In this document: one piece after another, positions 40,843 to 49,328 of the stretch
Layout of the letters: each line of letters starts with the position of its first letter
Position numbering within the stretch: the first letter of the stretch is position 1
Assembly: GCA_900545265.1 (NCBI GenBank)
Contig: UQYI01000021.1
Span: 1-50,037 of the forward strand
Length of the DNA: 50,037 bases
Reading direction: 5' to 3'
DNA from: an uncultured Eubacteriales bacterium
GTDB lineage: Bacteria > Bacillota > Clostridia > Christensenellales > CAG-138
Position numbers and translations under genes: made by a program
The notes under the pieces: model-generated
Told to the model about the DNA's origin: nothing
The model's database searches: none
Seen by the model: the letters and a program-made list of their open reading frames with translations, nothing else

Positions 40843-43605
40843 ATGCCTTTATTTGAAATTGAAATGCCGGAACATGACACTGATTCCACACAAAAAAAAC
40901 TTTCCGGTCGCGTACATTCTCAAAGCATACTTACAAAACGTTCCGCAGGGAAACCTTTCGTGCTGGATGTTTTATTTGCGACCCTGAAACTGATCATTTT
41001 TGCTATGGTGCTTTTCGGCTTTGCCGGACTAGGACTGGTGTATGGAGTAGCTAAGGCGTATGTAGATATGACGCCTGTACTGGATGTATCCCAGTTAACC
41101 AAGTCTGACCGTACCAGCTATCTGTATGATCGAAATGGAAATGAGATCACCACCCTTTCCTCCATGGAATATAGGGATTGGGCCACTATGGACGAGATTC
41201 CCGACATGCTCAAAAACGCATTCATATCCATCGAAGATGTGCGCTTTTATAAACATCAAGGTGTTGATTTCAAACGGTTGCTTTCGGCGGCGCTGGAGAT
41301 CCTTGGAAATCGTAATTCTTCCGGCGGCAGCACGATCACGCAGCAGCTTATAAAAAATAAGATATTAGGTGCTCAGCGCACCTATAAGCGAAAAGTACAG
41401 GAAGCATATCTTGCTTTGGCACTGGAAAAAGTCATTTCTAAAGAGGATATTCTGGAAGCCTATCTGAACGACATCTATCTGGGCGGCTCCAATTACGGTG
41501 TTAAAGCCGCTGCTAAAGATTACTTTGGTAAAGAGCTCAGCGAACTGACTATCCGTGAATGCGCATTGTTGGCCGGACTCACGCAGAGTCCATACTATTA
41601 TAATCCTCGTCAGAACATGTATTATCGGGAAGAAAATTCCTATGATCGCACTCGAAAGCGTACGGATACGGTGTTGGAACGGATGTACGAAAACGGTGCC
41701 ATTACTCTGGATCAGTATAGATCTGCCATGGGAGAGGAGGATCACATTCTTGAAGTAAGTCAGAACTCCCGCATGTATGATAACGCATATTTTGTGGAGT
41801 ATGCTATCTATGACGTGATCACTCACTGGATGGAGCAGGCGGGAGTAGAGGATACTGCCGCCAATCGTTCCGCTTACGAAAATAAGCTGCGTACCGGCGG
41901 CTATAAAATCTATACTACGGTAGATACGGATATACAGAATCTTGTGCAGAATACATTGGCCACCTGGGAAAAATATCCTGAATTGGCTGACAGCAACGCT
42001 TCGGTTATTACCGAGGAGATATCAGACTCCGTGACCATACAGACCGTGGAGCCGCAGGCTGCCGCCGTTATTATGGATCAGCATACAGGAGAGCTCATAG
42101 CTATTGTAGGCGGCAGGGAAGAGCCGCAGATTCGTAAAGGATTGAACCGGGCGTATCAGAGTTATACGGAAGTAGGATCCTCCATTAAACCGCTGGCTGT
42201 TTATGGTCCTGCACTGGATACGGGGATGTCACCCGCCTCAGTGATCGTCAATGCAGAGGGACGCATTCCCGGCTGGAATTCTGAAAAGGGATACCCGGGC
42301 GGTGGTTTGTCCAGCAAGTATTATGGCTTTGTTACTCTGCGTACTGGGCTGATGCAGTCTTTGAATGTGGTTGCTGCCCGGGTGCTCATGGAGCATGTAG
42401 GTGTGAATACTGCAGCGGAGTATATGGAGCGGCTGGGGATTCCGGCTTCGCAGCTAAATCTGGATGGATCCGGTTTGGCACTGGGTACTTCTGGCATCAC
42501 ACCAATTCAAATGTGTGCCGCTTATGCAGCCATCGCCAATAACGGATATTATCTCAAGCCTCTTTCCTTTACCAGAGTGGAAGACGAACATGGAAATGTG
42601 GTCTTGGATGCAGACATTATTCGTGGTGGTTCCATAAAGGTTTACTCTCATTCCAGTACGGCCTATCAACTTGTGGATCTTATGAAAGACGCCGTTAAGA
42701 ATGGTACTGGAAAAGCCGCCAGGATTAGCGGCTATGAGGTTGCAGGCAAAACCGGCACAAATTCTCATTATTCCAGTGTATACTTTGCTGGTATTACCTG
42801 CAGGTATACATCCGTGGTGTTCATAGGACATGACCAGCCAGCTAATAAACTCAAGTACGGTTCTACAGGCGGAGATTATGCCGCTTCTTTGTGGAAAGCG
42901 TACATGCAGGAACTTATGGATGGGCAGGAGAGTCAACCCATTATCCCGGAAAACACCACATCCCTGGGTCTTGTAGAACGGACTGTATGCCCTGTATCCG
43001 GAAAGCTTGCTACCAGTGCCTGCGTGCATTATCAAAACCAGGGAAGCCGGTTTGAACTGGTAACAGACTGGTTTGATTACGACAGTGTGCCAACTGATTA
43101 TTGTGATATGCATGTAACCATGAGCATCTGCACATTAACCAACTGCAAGGCAGCGGATACCTGTGACCCTGAACAGATAGTGGAAGTCACACAGGTGCTT
43201 ATCCGTCCGGATTCTGACTTTTATGGGCTGGACGACGATGTGCTGGCAAAGATATTTGGAGATACATATGTGCGCACCAATAAGAATCCGGATCAATATA
43301 TAGCAGAATATCCCATCTGTACACAATCTGAAGGATATACGGATCTTGCAGACCGGGTGCAAACACTCCTGGAGAGGGTGAATGCCTTTATGGCTAGTAC
43401 AAAAGAACTTACCTCTGCTGATCTATTCGCACTGGAAAGTGCGGTGGAGAAACTGAACAACGCTCAGGGATATACGGATATTTACACCGCCTATACGGAG
43501 CTTCAATCTTCTTATGCTACCATAAGCGCACACTACGGTGGGGGAGATCCGGGTGGGAATCCTGACGGCGATGATCCGAATACTCCTTTTGTCCCTGATC
43601 CGTAG
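40843..43605 (+). CDS. Class A penicillin-binding protein (PBP1a-like)
   Basis: A 920-residue bifunctional peptidoglycan synthase. A cytoplasmic tail and membrane anchor (about 45-72) lead to the glycosyltransferase domain with catalytic Glu near 131 in SIEDVRFYKHQGVDFKRL, then GGSTITQQLIKN and EKVISKEDILEAYLN. The transpeptidase domain has the active Ser near 446 in VGSSIKPLAVYG, SLN in MQSLNVVAAR and KTG in VAGKTGTN. A C-terminal region with several cysteines (TVCPVSGKLATSACV and later CTLTNCKAADTC) and a Gly/Pro/Asp-rich tail (GGGDPGGNPDGDDPN) is typical of clostridial members. It has its own promoter and terminator. Confidence 0.95.
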   Translation: MPLFEIEMPEHDTDSTQKKLSGRVHSQSILTKRSAGKPFVLDVLFATLKLIIFAMVLFGFAGLGLVYGVAKAYVDMTPVLDVSQLTKSDRTSYLYDRNGNEITTLSSMEYRDWATMDEIPDMLKNAFISIEDVRFYKHQGVDFKRLLSAALEILGNRNSSGGSTITQQLIKNKILGAQRTYKRKVQEAYLALALEKVISKEDILEAYLNDIYLGGSNYGVKAAAKDYFGKELSELTIRECALLAGLTQSPYYYNPRQNMYYREENSYDRTRKRTDTVLERMYENGAITLDQYRSAMGEEDHILEVSQNSRMYDNAYFVEYAIYDVITHWMEQAGVEDTAANRSAYENKLRTGGYKIYTTVDTDIQNLVQNTLATWEKYPELADSNASVITEEISDSVTIQTVEPQAAAVIMDQHTGELIAIVGGREEPQIRKGLNRAYQSYTEVGSSIKPLAVYGPALDTGMSPASVIVNAEGRIPGWNSEKGYPGGGLSSKYYGFVTLRTGLMQSLNVVAARVLMEHVGVNTAAEYMERLGIPASQLNLDGSGLALGTSGITPIQMCAAYAAIANNGYYLKPLSFTRVEDEHGNVVLDADIIRGGSIKVYSHSSTAYQLVDLMKDAVKNGTGKAARISGYEVAGKTGTNSHYSSVYFAGITCRYTSVVFIGHDQPANKLKYGSTGGDYAASLWKAYMQELMDGQESQPIIPENTTSLGLVERTVCPVSGKLATSACVHYQNQGSRFELVTDWFDYDSVPTDYCDMHVTMSICTLTNCKAADTCDPEQIVEVTQVLIRPDSDFYGLDDDVLAKIFGDTYVRTNKNPDQYIAEYPICTQSEGYTDLADRVQTLLERVNAFMASTKELTSADLFALESAVEKLNNAQGYTDIYTAYTELQSSYATISAHYGGGDPGGNPDGDDPNTPFVPDP

Positions 43606-43634
43606 GGAAAATATGTCAATTCGGTGAAAGAACG

Positions 43635-43660
43635 GGGGAAAATGTAAAATTCCCCTTTTT
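43635..43660 (+). terminator. Terminator of the PBP gene
   Basis: GGGGAA (43635-43640), nine-base loop, TTCCCC (43650-43655), T5. Confidence 0.75.
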
Positions 43661-43674
43661 CTTTTCCTGGAGTT

Positions 43675-43683
43675 TGTTATAAT
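43675..43683 (+). promoter_or_regulatory. Extended -10 promoter of the second two-component system
   Basis: TGTTATAAT (TGnTATAAT) with no good -35; the response regulator ATG is at 43716. Confidence 0.55.
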
Positions 43684-43715
43684 AGTGAGTGTTAAAATAG
43701 AAGGGGGAAAAGAGT

Positions 43716-44405
43716 ATGGAAACCAAGATCCTCATTGCTGATGACGACCCGATTGTACATGAGTCACTAAAGATATATATGCAGGCAGAGGGATTCGAAG
43801 TGGTGGATGTTTATGACGGCGATGCCGCCCTTGCTGCTTTGGATTCCAGCATTTCGCTTTGTGTGCTGGATATTATGATGCCCGGCAAAAGCGGGGTAGA
43901 GGTATGCAGAGAGATACGCAAGAGCAGTCAGGTTCCCATTGTCATGCTTACCGCTAAAGGCGAAGAGGTAGATAAGATTGTAGGACTGGAGTTGGGCGCT
44001 GATGACTATATAGTTAAGCCTTTTTCTCCTCGAGAGGTGATTGCCCGCATCAAGGCAATTTTGCGCAGAACGGAAAAGAATGAAGGAGAAGCTGCCGAGA
44101 AGAATGTTATTCGTCATAACGGCCTCGTCATTGACCTGAACAGCTATACTGTTCTTTTGCGGAATCAGCCTGTGGTCTGTACGCCCAAAGAGATAGAGAT
44201 TCTGTATCTGCTCGCTTCCCATCCCGGACAGGTCTTTACACGGGATACACTTTTATCTCAAGTATGGGGATATGATTTTGCCGGGGAGACCCGTACGGTG
44301 GATACACATATTAAGCGTCTGCGTGCCAAGTTGGACAGTACTGGCTTGGGGTGGAGCATCAAGACCATTTATGGTGTAGGCTACAAATTCGAAATTGAGC
44401 AATAA
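43716..44405 (+). CDS. OmpR/PhoB-family response regulator (second system)
   Basis: A 229-residue regulator. The receiver domain has IADDD at the start, phospho-acceptor Asp near 52 in CVLDIMMPGKSG, MLTAKGEE and DDYIVKPFSPRE. The winged-helix output ends VWGYDFAGETRTVDTHIKRLRAKL and GVGYKFEIEQ. It is clearly paralogous to the regulator at 9498-10184 and of the WalR/PhoB type. Its stop is two bases from the kinase start. The target genes are unknown; position between a cell-wall synthase and an envelope protein suggests envelope control (inference). Confidence 0.95.
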   Translation: METKILIADDDPIVHESLKIYMQAEGFEVVDVYDGDAALAALDSSISLCVLDIMMPGKSGVEVCREIRKSSQVPIVMLTAKGEEVDKIVGLELGADDYIVKPFSPREVIARIKAILRRTEKNEGEAAEKNVIRHNGLVIDLNSYTVLLRNQPVVCTPKEIEILYLLASHPGQVFTRDTLLSQVWGYDFAGETRTVDTHIKRLRAKLDSTGLGWSIKTIYGVGYKFEIEQ

Positions 44406-44407
44406 GC

Positions 44408-46363
44408 ATGAAGGGCGTTTTATTTAAAAGGACACTGCTCCTGTTCATGGTGATTGTGCTCCTGGCAGGCATTCTGCTGCTGGGAGCTTATTCCTATTTT
44501 GGTCGGCGAACCTATATCAATCTGGAACTGGAAAGCCTGGATACAGTATTACGTACAGCTACGGAAATGTATCAAAGCCAACCTACAGATCGGGATACCT
44601 ATACCAATGCCATTAAATTCATCAGCAGCACCGCAGACGTCCGATTTTACTGTTTCTTTTATAAAGATACCGGCTTGATTGAATTCAGCACCAATATTCT
44701 TGATTACAACAATGATTATATTCAGGCGGTGCAATTTGGCATTCTGGATGGCCAAACCATTCGCAAAGACAGTTTGAAACTGAACAAAAGTACCAACGCT
44801 ATTGCGGTAGGTGGTCCCTTATGCAACGCAAAAGGGGAATGTGAGGGAGGCATTATCTTTGTGCGGGCTATTCAGCATATCGATGCAGCCTTTCATCAAT
44901 TAAATTCGGCTCTTTGGGTGTTGGCTCTTTGTACCGTACCTCTTATTCTGGCGGTAGGCATCACCGGTATTCAGCAGATGAACAAACCCATTGCCGATAT
45001 GACCAAAGTTGCTATTGCTTTGACCAATGGAAATTATGATGTACGGGCAGACGAGAATATCCCTGGTGAGGTAGGAATTTTTGCTCGTGCCATGAACCGC
45101 ATGAGTGATACGCTTTCCCAGACCATTCATCAATTGGATAGTGAAAAACGCCAGCTCTGGAGCATTTTGAGCAGTTTTACAGATGGGGTAGCGGCTTTGG
45201 ATAATATGGGCAACCTGACCCATTATAATCCGGCTCTCATGCGGATGTTTGGCTCTATAGATGTAAAAACTCCTCTGGACCTGGTGCCTGACAGCAAGAT
45301 TTGGGATGCTTTTTCCGGTGTCCTGGAAACAAGACAGCCACGCACCCTGCAGTATACATTGCCCGGAGATAAATTTCTGTGGATCAGCATTGTACCCGTT
45401 ATGGCAGAAGATCGATGCACCGGTGTAGTGGGGCTGTTCAAGGACATTACAGAGATTGAAAATCTGGAACGCATGCGTCGGGAATATATAGCCAACATTA
45501 GCCATGAACTTAGAACCCCCTTAACAGCGGTTCGCGGCCTGCTGGAGCCTTTGTGCGATGGAATGATAAAGGACGATGAAGTCAAGCAACGGTATTACGG
45601 CATCATGCTCCACGAAGTGGAACGGCTCAGCCGACTGATCACGGATATGCTGCAGCTTTCTCGGCTGCAATCCGGTACAGAATACATGGAACGCACGGCC
45701 TTTGATTTGGAAGAACTTATTGACAGCGTATACCAAAGCTATCAACAGGTCGCCCGCCAAAAGGGAATACATCTGTGCGTAGAGTTGGAGGAGCTTCCGG
45801 AAGTTATTTCCGATGCGGATCGTATTGAACAGGTATTGGTCATTCTCCTGGATAATGCCATGCGCTACGCCGGGCAGGATGGTACAGTAAAGATCTTTAC
45901 TCGTCAGGATGAAGCGGATGTGTACGTTTCCGTATGGGATTCAGGATGCGGCATTGCGCAAAACGACATATGCCATATATTTGAGCGCTTTTACAAAACG
46001 GATAAATCTCGTAAGGAAGGCGGAACAGGGCTCGGTTTGTCTATTGCCAAGGAAATTATGGATAAACTTGGAGAGTCTATTACCGTTAAAAGTGAAGTTG
46101 GCAAGTGGACATGCTTTACTTTTACCGTGAAAAAATACATATCCAATGCCATTCAGCTTGGTCCTGTGGATACTTCCAATACTATCCTGTATGACAGTAA
46201 CCGAGATGCATTGCTGTCTTCGTACTCGTCATCGCCAGAAGGGAGTAACCAGCCGATGGATGCACCTTATGAAGTTCTTTCTCAGCCGGATAAGGAAGAA
46301 AGCAAAAAAAGTAAAGGAGAAAAGAAGAATAAACGAAAGCTTGGCAGTCTGAATCTGCTGTAA
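44408..46363 (+). CDS. Sensor histidine kinase with HAMP and PAS domains (WalK/PhoR-like)
   Basis: A 651-residue membrane kinase. Membrane segments are near 8-30 and 168-190, with an extracytoplasmic domain of about 140 residues between. Then HAMP, a PAS domain (about 262-350, from LWSILSSFTDGVAALDNMGNL), HisKA with phospho-acceptor His near 366 (YIANISHELRTPLTAVRG), and the ATPase (VILLDNAMRYAG, WDSGCGIAQ, FERFYKT, GGTGLGLSIAKE). The tail of about 70 residues is poorly conserved, acidic then lysine-rich (EESKKSKGEKKNKRK). Architecture matches WalK and PhoR sensors. Partner of the regulator just upstream. Confidence 0.94.
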   Translation: MKGVLFKRTLLLFMVIVLLAGILLLGAYSYFGRRTYINLELESLDTVLRTATEMYQSQPTDRDTYTNAIKFISSTADVRFYCFFYKDTGLIEFSTNILDYNNDYIQAVQFGILDGQTIRKDSLKLNKSTNAIAVGGPLCNAKGECEGGIIFVRAIQHIDAAFHQLNSALWVLALCTVPLILAVGITGIQQMNKPIADMTKVAIALTNGNYDVRADENIPGEVGIFARAMNRMSDTLSQTIHQLDSEKRQLWSILSSFTDGVAALDNMGNLTHYNPALMRMFGSIDVKTPLDLVPDSKIWDAFSGVLETRQPRTLQYTLPGDKFLWISIVPVMAEDRCTGVVGLFKDITEIENLERMRREYIANISHELRTPLTAVRGLLEPLCDGMIKDDEVKQRYYGIMLHEVERLSRLITDMLQLSRLQSGTEYMERTAFDLEELIDSVYQSYQQVARQKGIHLCVELEELPEVISDADRIEQVLVILLDNAMRYAGQDGTVKIFTRQDEADVYVSVWDSGCGIAQNDICHIFERFYKTDKSRKEGGTGLGLSIAKEIMDKLGESITVKSEVGKWTCFTFTVKKYISNAIQLGPVDTSNTILYDSNRDALLSSYSSSPEGSNQPMDAPYEVLSQPDKEESKKSKGEKKNKRKLGSLNLL

Positions 46364-46386
46364 GGCACAAATACGGTATATAAGGC

Positions 46387-46427
46387 ACCTCCTTGCATAG
46401 AGTATAACAGCTCAAATGCAGGGAGGT
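46387..46427 (+). promoter_or_regulatory. Inverted repeat that can sequester the ribosome binding site of the SPOR gene
   Basis: ACCTCCTTGCAT (46387-46398) and ATGCAGGGAGGT (46416-46427) pair over 12 positions (one U-G) across a 17-base loop. The GGGAGG at 46421-46426, six bases before ATG 46433, lies wholly in the right arm. In mRNA this would hide the initiation signal. No T-run follows, so it is not a terminator. Confidence 0.65.
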
Positions 46428-46432
46428 ATTTT

Positions 46433-47317
46433 ATGGACAGGCAGTATCGTCGAAAGGGACACACCATGGGTACAGCTATTTGCATTCTTCTTTGCTTGCT
46501 GCTTGGAGTCTTTTTGCTTTGCTCTTCCAAACCGGGGCAGGGTATAGCGGATAAATGGATAGCACCTGTAGCAGAAAAAATCATGAATTATCTGATGCCA
46601 ACACCCATCCCATCCGCTGCGCAAGTCATGAACCAAAACACTCCGGAATCCACCATGCCTACCGGAACTCCTGAGATCCGTGTGTTGGAATGGGAGCTTC
46701 CTGAATCCAGTTGGTATTTGCTGGAAATGGGGGTATTCTCTGATGAAACGGCTGCACAGGCACAGGCTGAATATCTGCGAGGAATGGGGGCAGCTGGATA
46801 TTTGTATACGGATAAAGAGGGATACATTCGCCTGCTGGCCGCCGGGTATCGTGACCAGGAAAGCCTTATTAAAGTACAAAAGCAAATCACGGAAAACGGC
46901 TTTTCCGGATCTCCTTATAACTTTCATCTATCCGGGTTAAAATGCAAGTTGACGGGGGAGGATCAGGAACTGTTGCAGTTAAAAAAAGCTTTACAACTGG
47001 CTGCAGATATTCCTGGGCTTTTAACGGATTATGCTCTTCGTTTTGATCGGGAAGCATTATCCGTCGACACCGCGAGAGCACAGTGCAACGATTGGCTGGA
47101 AGATATTCTTTCTGCAGAAACGACTTTGTCCAGGCATACAGCAGAAGCTCCTTTAGCTGCTTTCTGCACCTATCTGGGACGGATACGCAGCACACTCTCG
47201 ACTTTTCTTGAAAAAGATGCTACAATTAATAATACGCAATGTGCGGCTGCCCTTAAATACACGCAGATTGCGGTTTTGACAGCTTACAAAACACTTACGG
47301 AAGGATTGACTTCGTGA
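46433..47317 (+). CDS. Membrane-anchored SPOR-domain protein
   Basis: A 294-residue protein with one N-terminal membrane segment (about 12-31), a Pro/Thr linker, and a SPOR-like repeat region at about 92-150 (WYLLEMGVFSDETAAQAQAEYLRGMG, then YIRLLAAGYRDQESLIKVQKQI). A helical C-terminal domain of about 120 residues that I do not recognise follows. SPOR domains bind peptidoglycan stripped of stem peptides, at septa or in sporulating cells, so a cell-wall role is likely. It follows the second two-component system by 69 bases, and its stop overlaps the rnhA start. Confidence 0.82.
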   Translation: MDRQYRRKGHTMGTAICILLCLLLGVFLLCSSKPGQGIADKWIAPVAEKIMNYLMPTPIPSAAQVMNQNTPESTMPTGTPEIRVLEWELPESSWYLLEMGVFSDETAAQAQAEYLRGMGAAGYLYTDKEGYIRLLAAGYRDQESLIKVQKQITENGFSGSPYNFHLSGLKCKLTGEDQELLQLKKALQLAADIPGLLTDYALRFDREALSVDTARAQCNDWLEDILSAETTLSRHTAEAPLAAFCTYLGRIRSTLSTFLEKDATINNTQCAAALKYTQIAVLTAYKTLTEGLTS

Positions 47318-47757
47318 AAAAAGTTATCATATATACAGATGGCGCATGTTCCGGAAATCCCGGCCCTGGCGGCTGGGGATGTTTGCTGATGTATGGAGAA
47401 CATAAAAAAGAATTATGCGGCGGAGAGCCGTCTACCACAAATAATCGTATGGAAATTCAGGCTGCTTTATCGGCACTAAATATACTAAAAGAACCGTGCC
47501 AGACGGAGGTTTATACTGACAGTGCGTATTTATGTAACGCAGTAGAAAAAGGATGGCTGAATCGCTGGCAACGCAATGGCTGGAAAACAGCTTCAAAAGG
47601 ATCCGTAGAAAATCAGGATCTGTGGAAAGAGCTGTTGACATTTATGAACATACACCAGGTAACATTTCATAAAGTGAAAGGTCACGCAGACAATGTCTAT
47701 AACAATCGCTGTGATGAATTGGCGCGAAATGCAATTCAGGAACTTCGAAGAGAATGA
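47314..47757 (+). CDS. rnhA: Ribonuclease HI
   Basis: A 147-residue enzyme degrading RNA in RNA-DNA hybrids. Catalytic residues of the D-E-D-D set are visible: Asp in IYTDGACSGNPGPGGWG, Glu in TTNNRMEIQAA, Asp in VYTDSAYLCNAV and Asp in the terminal NNRCDELAR; KVKGHADN supplies the conserved His. Starts with GTG at 47314, overlapping the SPOR gene stop by four bases, so it is translationally coupled to an envelope gene. Length is standard for the bacterial HI type. Confidence 0.96.
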   Translation: MKKVIIYTDGACSGNPGPGGWGCLLMYGEHKKELCGGEPSTTNNRMEIQAALSALNILKEPCQTEVYTDSAYLCNAVEKGWLNRWQRNGWKTASKGSVENQDLWKELLTFMNIHQVTFHKVKGHADNVYNNRCDELARNAIQELRRE

Positions 47758-47790
47758 TGATGCCGCGTGGACGCATGTTCAAACAATTAG

Positions 47791-47811
47791 GCCGGGTCAA
47801 CCGGCTTTTTC
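47791..47811 (+). terminator. Terminator after rnhA
   Basis: GCCGG (47791-47795), loop GTCAA, CCGGC (47801-47805), T5. Confidence 0.8.
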
Positions 47812-47851
47812 TGTTTTTTGTAAAATCAACTAGGAAATGAATTCTTTGTTA

Positions 47852-47889
47852 ACATCTTTTCGTTAAACTTGTGTTTAACGAAAAGATGT
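47852..47889. repeat. Perfect 17-bp inverted repeat in the recombinase promoter
   Basis: ACATCTTTTCGTTAAAC (47852-47868), spacer TTGT, GTTTAACGAAAAGATGT (47873-47889). The arms are perfect complements. The -35 hexamer is at its centre and the right arm fills the promoter spacer. It lies upstream of the expected transcription start, so it is not a terminator of this transcript. Best read as an operator, or a site recognised by the recombinase itself. Confidence 0.9.
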
Positions 47890-47896
47890 GTATACT
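47869..47896 (+). promoter_or_regulatory. Promoter of the tyrosine recombinase
   Basis: TTGTGT (47869-47874), 16-base spacer, TATACT (47891-47896). The start codon is at 47905, only nine bases downstream of the -10. Confidence 0.65.
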
Positions 47897-47904
47897 GATT
47901 AACT

Positions 47905-48981
47905 ATGAACGACTTTTATACTCAAAAGAAAAAAAACTATACGCTTAAACTCCGTTCCCTGCTTTCGGAGCTGCCTCCCTTTGCCGAATACTATTTTCGC
48001 GGAAAAGAAAGTCAGACCAGCATTTTGACTCTCTATGGATATGCGGTAGACCTGCAGGGATTTTTTTTCTTTGTGACGGAAGAGTTGCCCACCTTTCGAG
48101 GGCGGACAGTCCCCTCCATCACTCTGGATGATATGGCTAAAATCTCTCCTTTGGATATAGAAAGCTATTTGTCTTATGTATCGTTATATGAGAGAAACAA
48201 TAAGGAACGGGAAAACAGTGAGCGAGCCAAAGCCAGAAAACTTTCAGCTATCCGCTCCTTTTTTAAATATTATCATAAAAAAGGCATGTTAGCGAATAAC
48301 CCAGCCGCTTTAGTAGACGCGCCCAAGCTTCATGACAAGGCTATCATTCGCCTGGAAGCCAATGAGGTGGCTGATCTGCTGGATATTGCTGAAGACGGTC
48401 AAGGGCTTACCAAGCGTCAGCTAGAATACAGAAAATCTACTGGCATGCAGCTGCGTGACTCTGCCATTCTTACTCTCTTTCTGGGCACAGGGATCCGTAT
48501 AACTGAATTGGTGGGTATCAATATGAATGAAATAGATTTCCCAAACAATACCTTTCTCGTTACTCGCAAAGGCGGCGGGCAGGAACAGCTTTCTTTTGGC
48601 CCGGAGGTCAAAGCGGCATTATGGGAATATTACCAGCAGCGTAAGGGAATTATTGCCGCTTCAGGACATGAGAATGCGTTATTCCTTTCCTCTCAAAAAA
48701 AGCGCATTACTCCAAGAGCAGTGGAATATCTGGTGGAGAAATATGCAAAAATTGCTTCCCCGCTGAAGAAGATCACACCGCATAAGCTGCGCAGTACTTA
48801 TGGTTCCATGCTCTATCAGGAAAGTGGAGACATTTACCTGGTAGCAGATGTTTTGGGACATAAGGATGTGAACACGACCCGCAAGCATTATGCCGCTCAA
48901 AAGGAAAAAGAATATCGTCTTGCCTCCCGGTACATAAAACTTCGGGAAGATGACGATCCAAATACACATATCGATTCATGA
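47905..48981 (+). CDS. Tyrosine-type site-specific recombinase (XerC/XerD-like)
   Basis: A 358-residue recombinase. The N-terminal core-binding domain contains SILTLYGYAVDLQGFFFF, ISPLDIESYLSYV and ARKLSAIRSFFKYYHKKG. The catalytic domain has all expected residues: Arg in LGTGIRITELVG, Lys in VTRKGGGQE, His and Arg in ITPHKLRSTYGS, His in LGHKDVNTTRKHYA and the nucleophilic Tyr in the same motif. It is longer than XerC/D because of N-terminal and mid-domain insertions, a form common in Clostridia as a chromosomal gene. ATG 47905 has no Shine-Dalgarno and lies beside the predicted transcription start. A terminator follows. Its DNA target is unknown. Confidence 0.9.
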   Translation: MNDFYTQKKKNYTLKLRSLLSELPPFAEYYFRGKESQTSILTLYGYAVDLQGFFFFVTEELPTFRGRTVPSITLDDMAKISPLDIESYLSYVSLYERNNKERENSERAKARKLSAIRSFFKYYHKKGMLANNPAALVDAPKLHDKAIIRLEANEVADLLDIAEDGQGLTKRQLEYRKSTGMQLRDSAILTLFLGTGIRITELVGINMNEIDFPNNTFLVTRKGGGQEQLSFGPEVKAALWEYYQQRKGIIAASGHENALFLSSQKKRITPRAVEYLVEKYAKIASPLKKITPHKLRSTYGSMLYQESGDIYLVADVLGHKDVNTTRKHYAAQKEKEYRLASRYIKLREDDDPNTHIDS

Positions 48982-49001
48982 CCAGTATTAAAAGTTCAGG
49001 G

Positions 49002-49026
49002 CGCCAGCATCAGCCGGCGTTTTTTT
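49002..49026 (+). terminator. Terminator of the recombinase gene
   Basis: CGCCAGC (49002-49008) and GCCGGCG (49013-49019) pair with one mismatch around loop ATCA, followed by T7. Confidence 0.8.
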
Positions 49027-49036
49027 ACAAAGAAAT

Positions 49037-49098
49037 GTAAAGCATACTTGACATGCTGGCTTTACCGTGTTAGAATGCATATGTAAAGCAGCCTTTAC
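49037..49098 (+). promoter_or_regulatory. Promoter with flanking GTAAAG operator-like repeats
   Basis: TTGACA (49048-49053), 17-base spacer, TAGAAT (49071-49076): a strong promoter. GTAAAGC (49037-49043) and its complement GCTTTAC (49059-49065) surround the -35. A second pair, GTAAAG (49083-49088) and CTTTAC (49093-49098), lies at the expected transcription start. This fits autoregulation by the XRE protein encoded just downstream. Confidence 0.7.
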
Positions 49099-49124
49099 TT
49101 TTCAGAAGGGATGGAGCACACAAT

Positions 49125-49328
49125 ATGAAGAACCGTATTGAGCAATTACGGAAAGACCAAGGCATGACCCAGCAGCAGTTGGCCAGCTCGCTTGGGGTTT
49201 CAAGGCAAACGATCATCTCGTTAGAAAATGGAAAATATAATCCATCCATTTTACTGGCTTATAATATTGCCCACATGTTCGGTCTGCACATAGAAGATAT
49301 TTTTGTGTTTGAGGAGGAAGAAAAATGA
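49125..49328 (+). CDS. Small XRE-family transcriptional regulator
   Basis: A 67-residue single-domain helix-turn-helix protein: MKNRIEQLRKDQGMTQQQLA, recognition helix VSRQTIISLENGKYNPS, then LAYNIAHMFGLHIEDIF. It matches the YozG-like group that usually sits before a membrane protein and an ABC transporter gene and represses them. AGAAGGGA lies upstream of the ATG. The operator-like repeats in its promoter support autoregulation. The stop overlaps the next gene by ATGA. It is intact although both downstream genes are broken. Confidence 0.93.
   Translation: MKNRIEQLRKDQGMTQQQLASSLGVSRQTIISLENGKYNPSILLAYNIAHMFGLHIEDIFVFEEEEK

Noticed and set aside
47852..47889. Palindrome as terminator of rnhA
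   Set aside because: No T-run follows either arm, and a good terminator for rnhA is already present at 47791-47811.
47852..47889. Palindrome as a Xer dif site
   Set aside because: dif sites have two 11-bp partly dissimilar arms around a 6-bp centre; this one has 17-bp perfect arms and a 4-bp centre.
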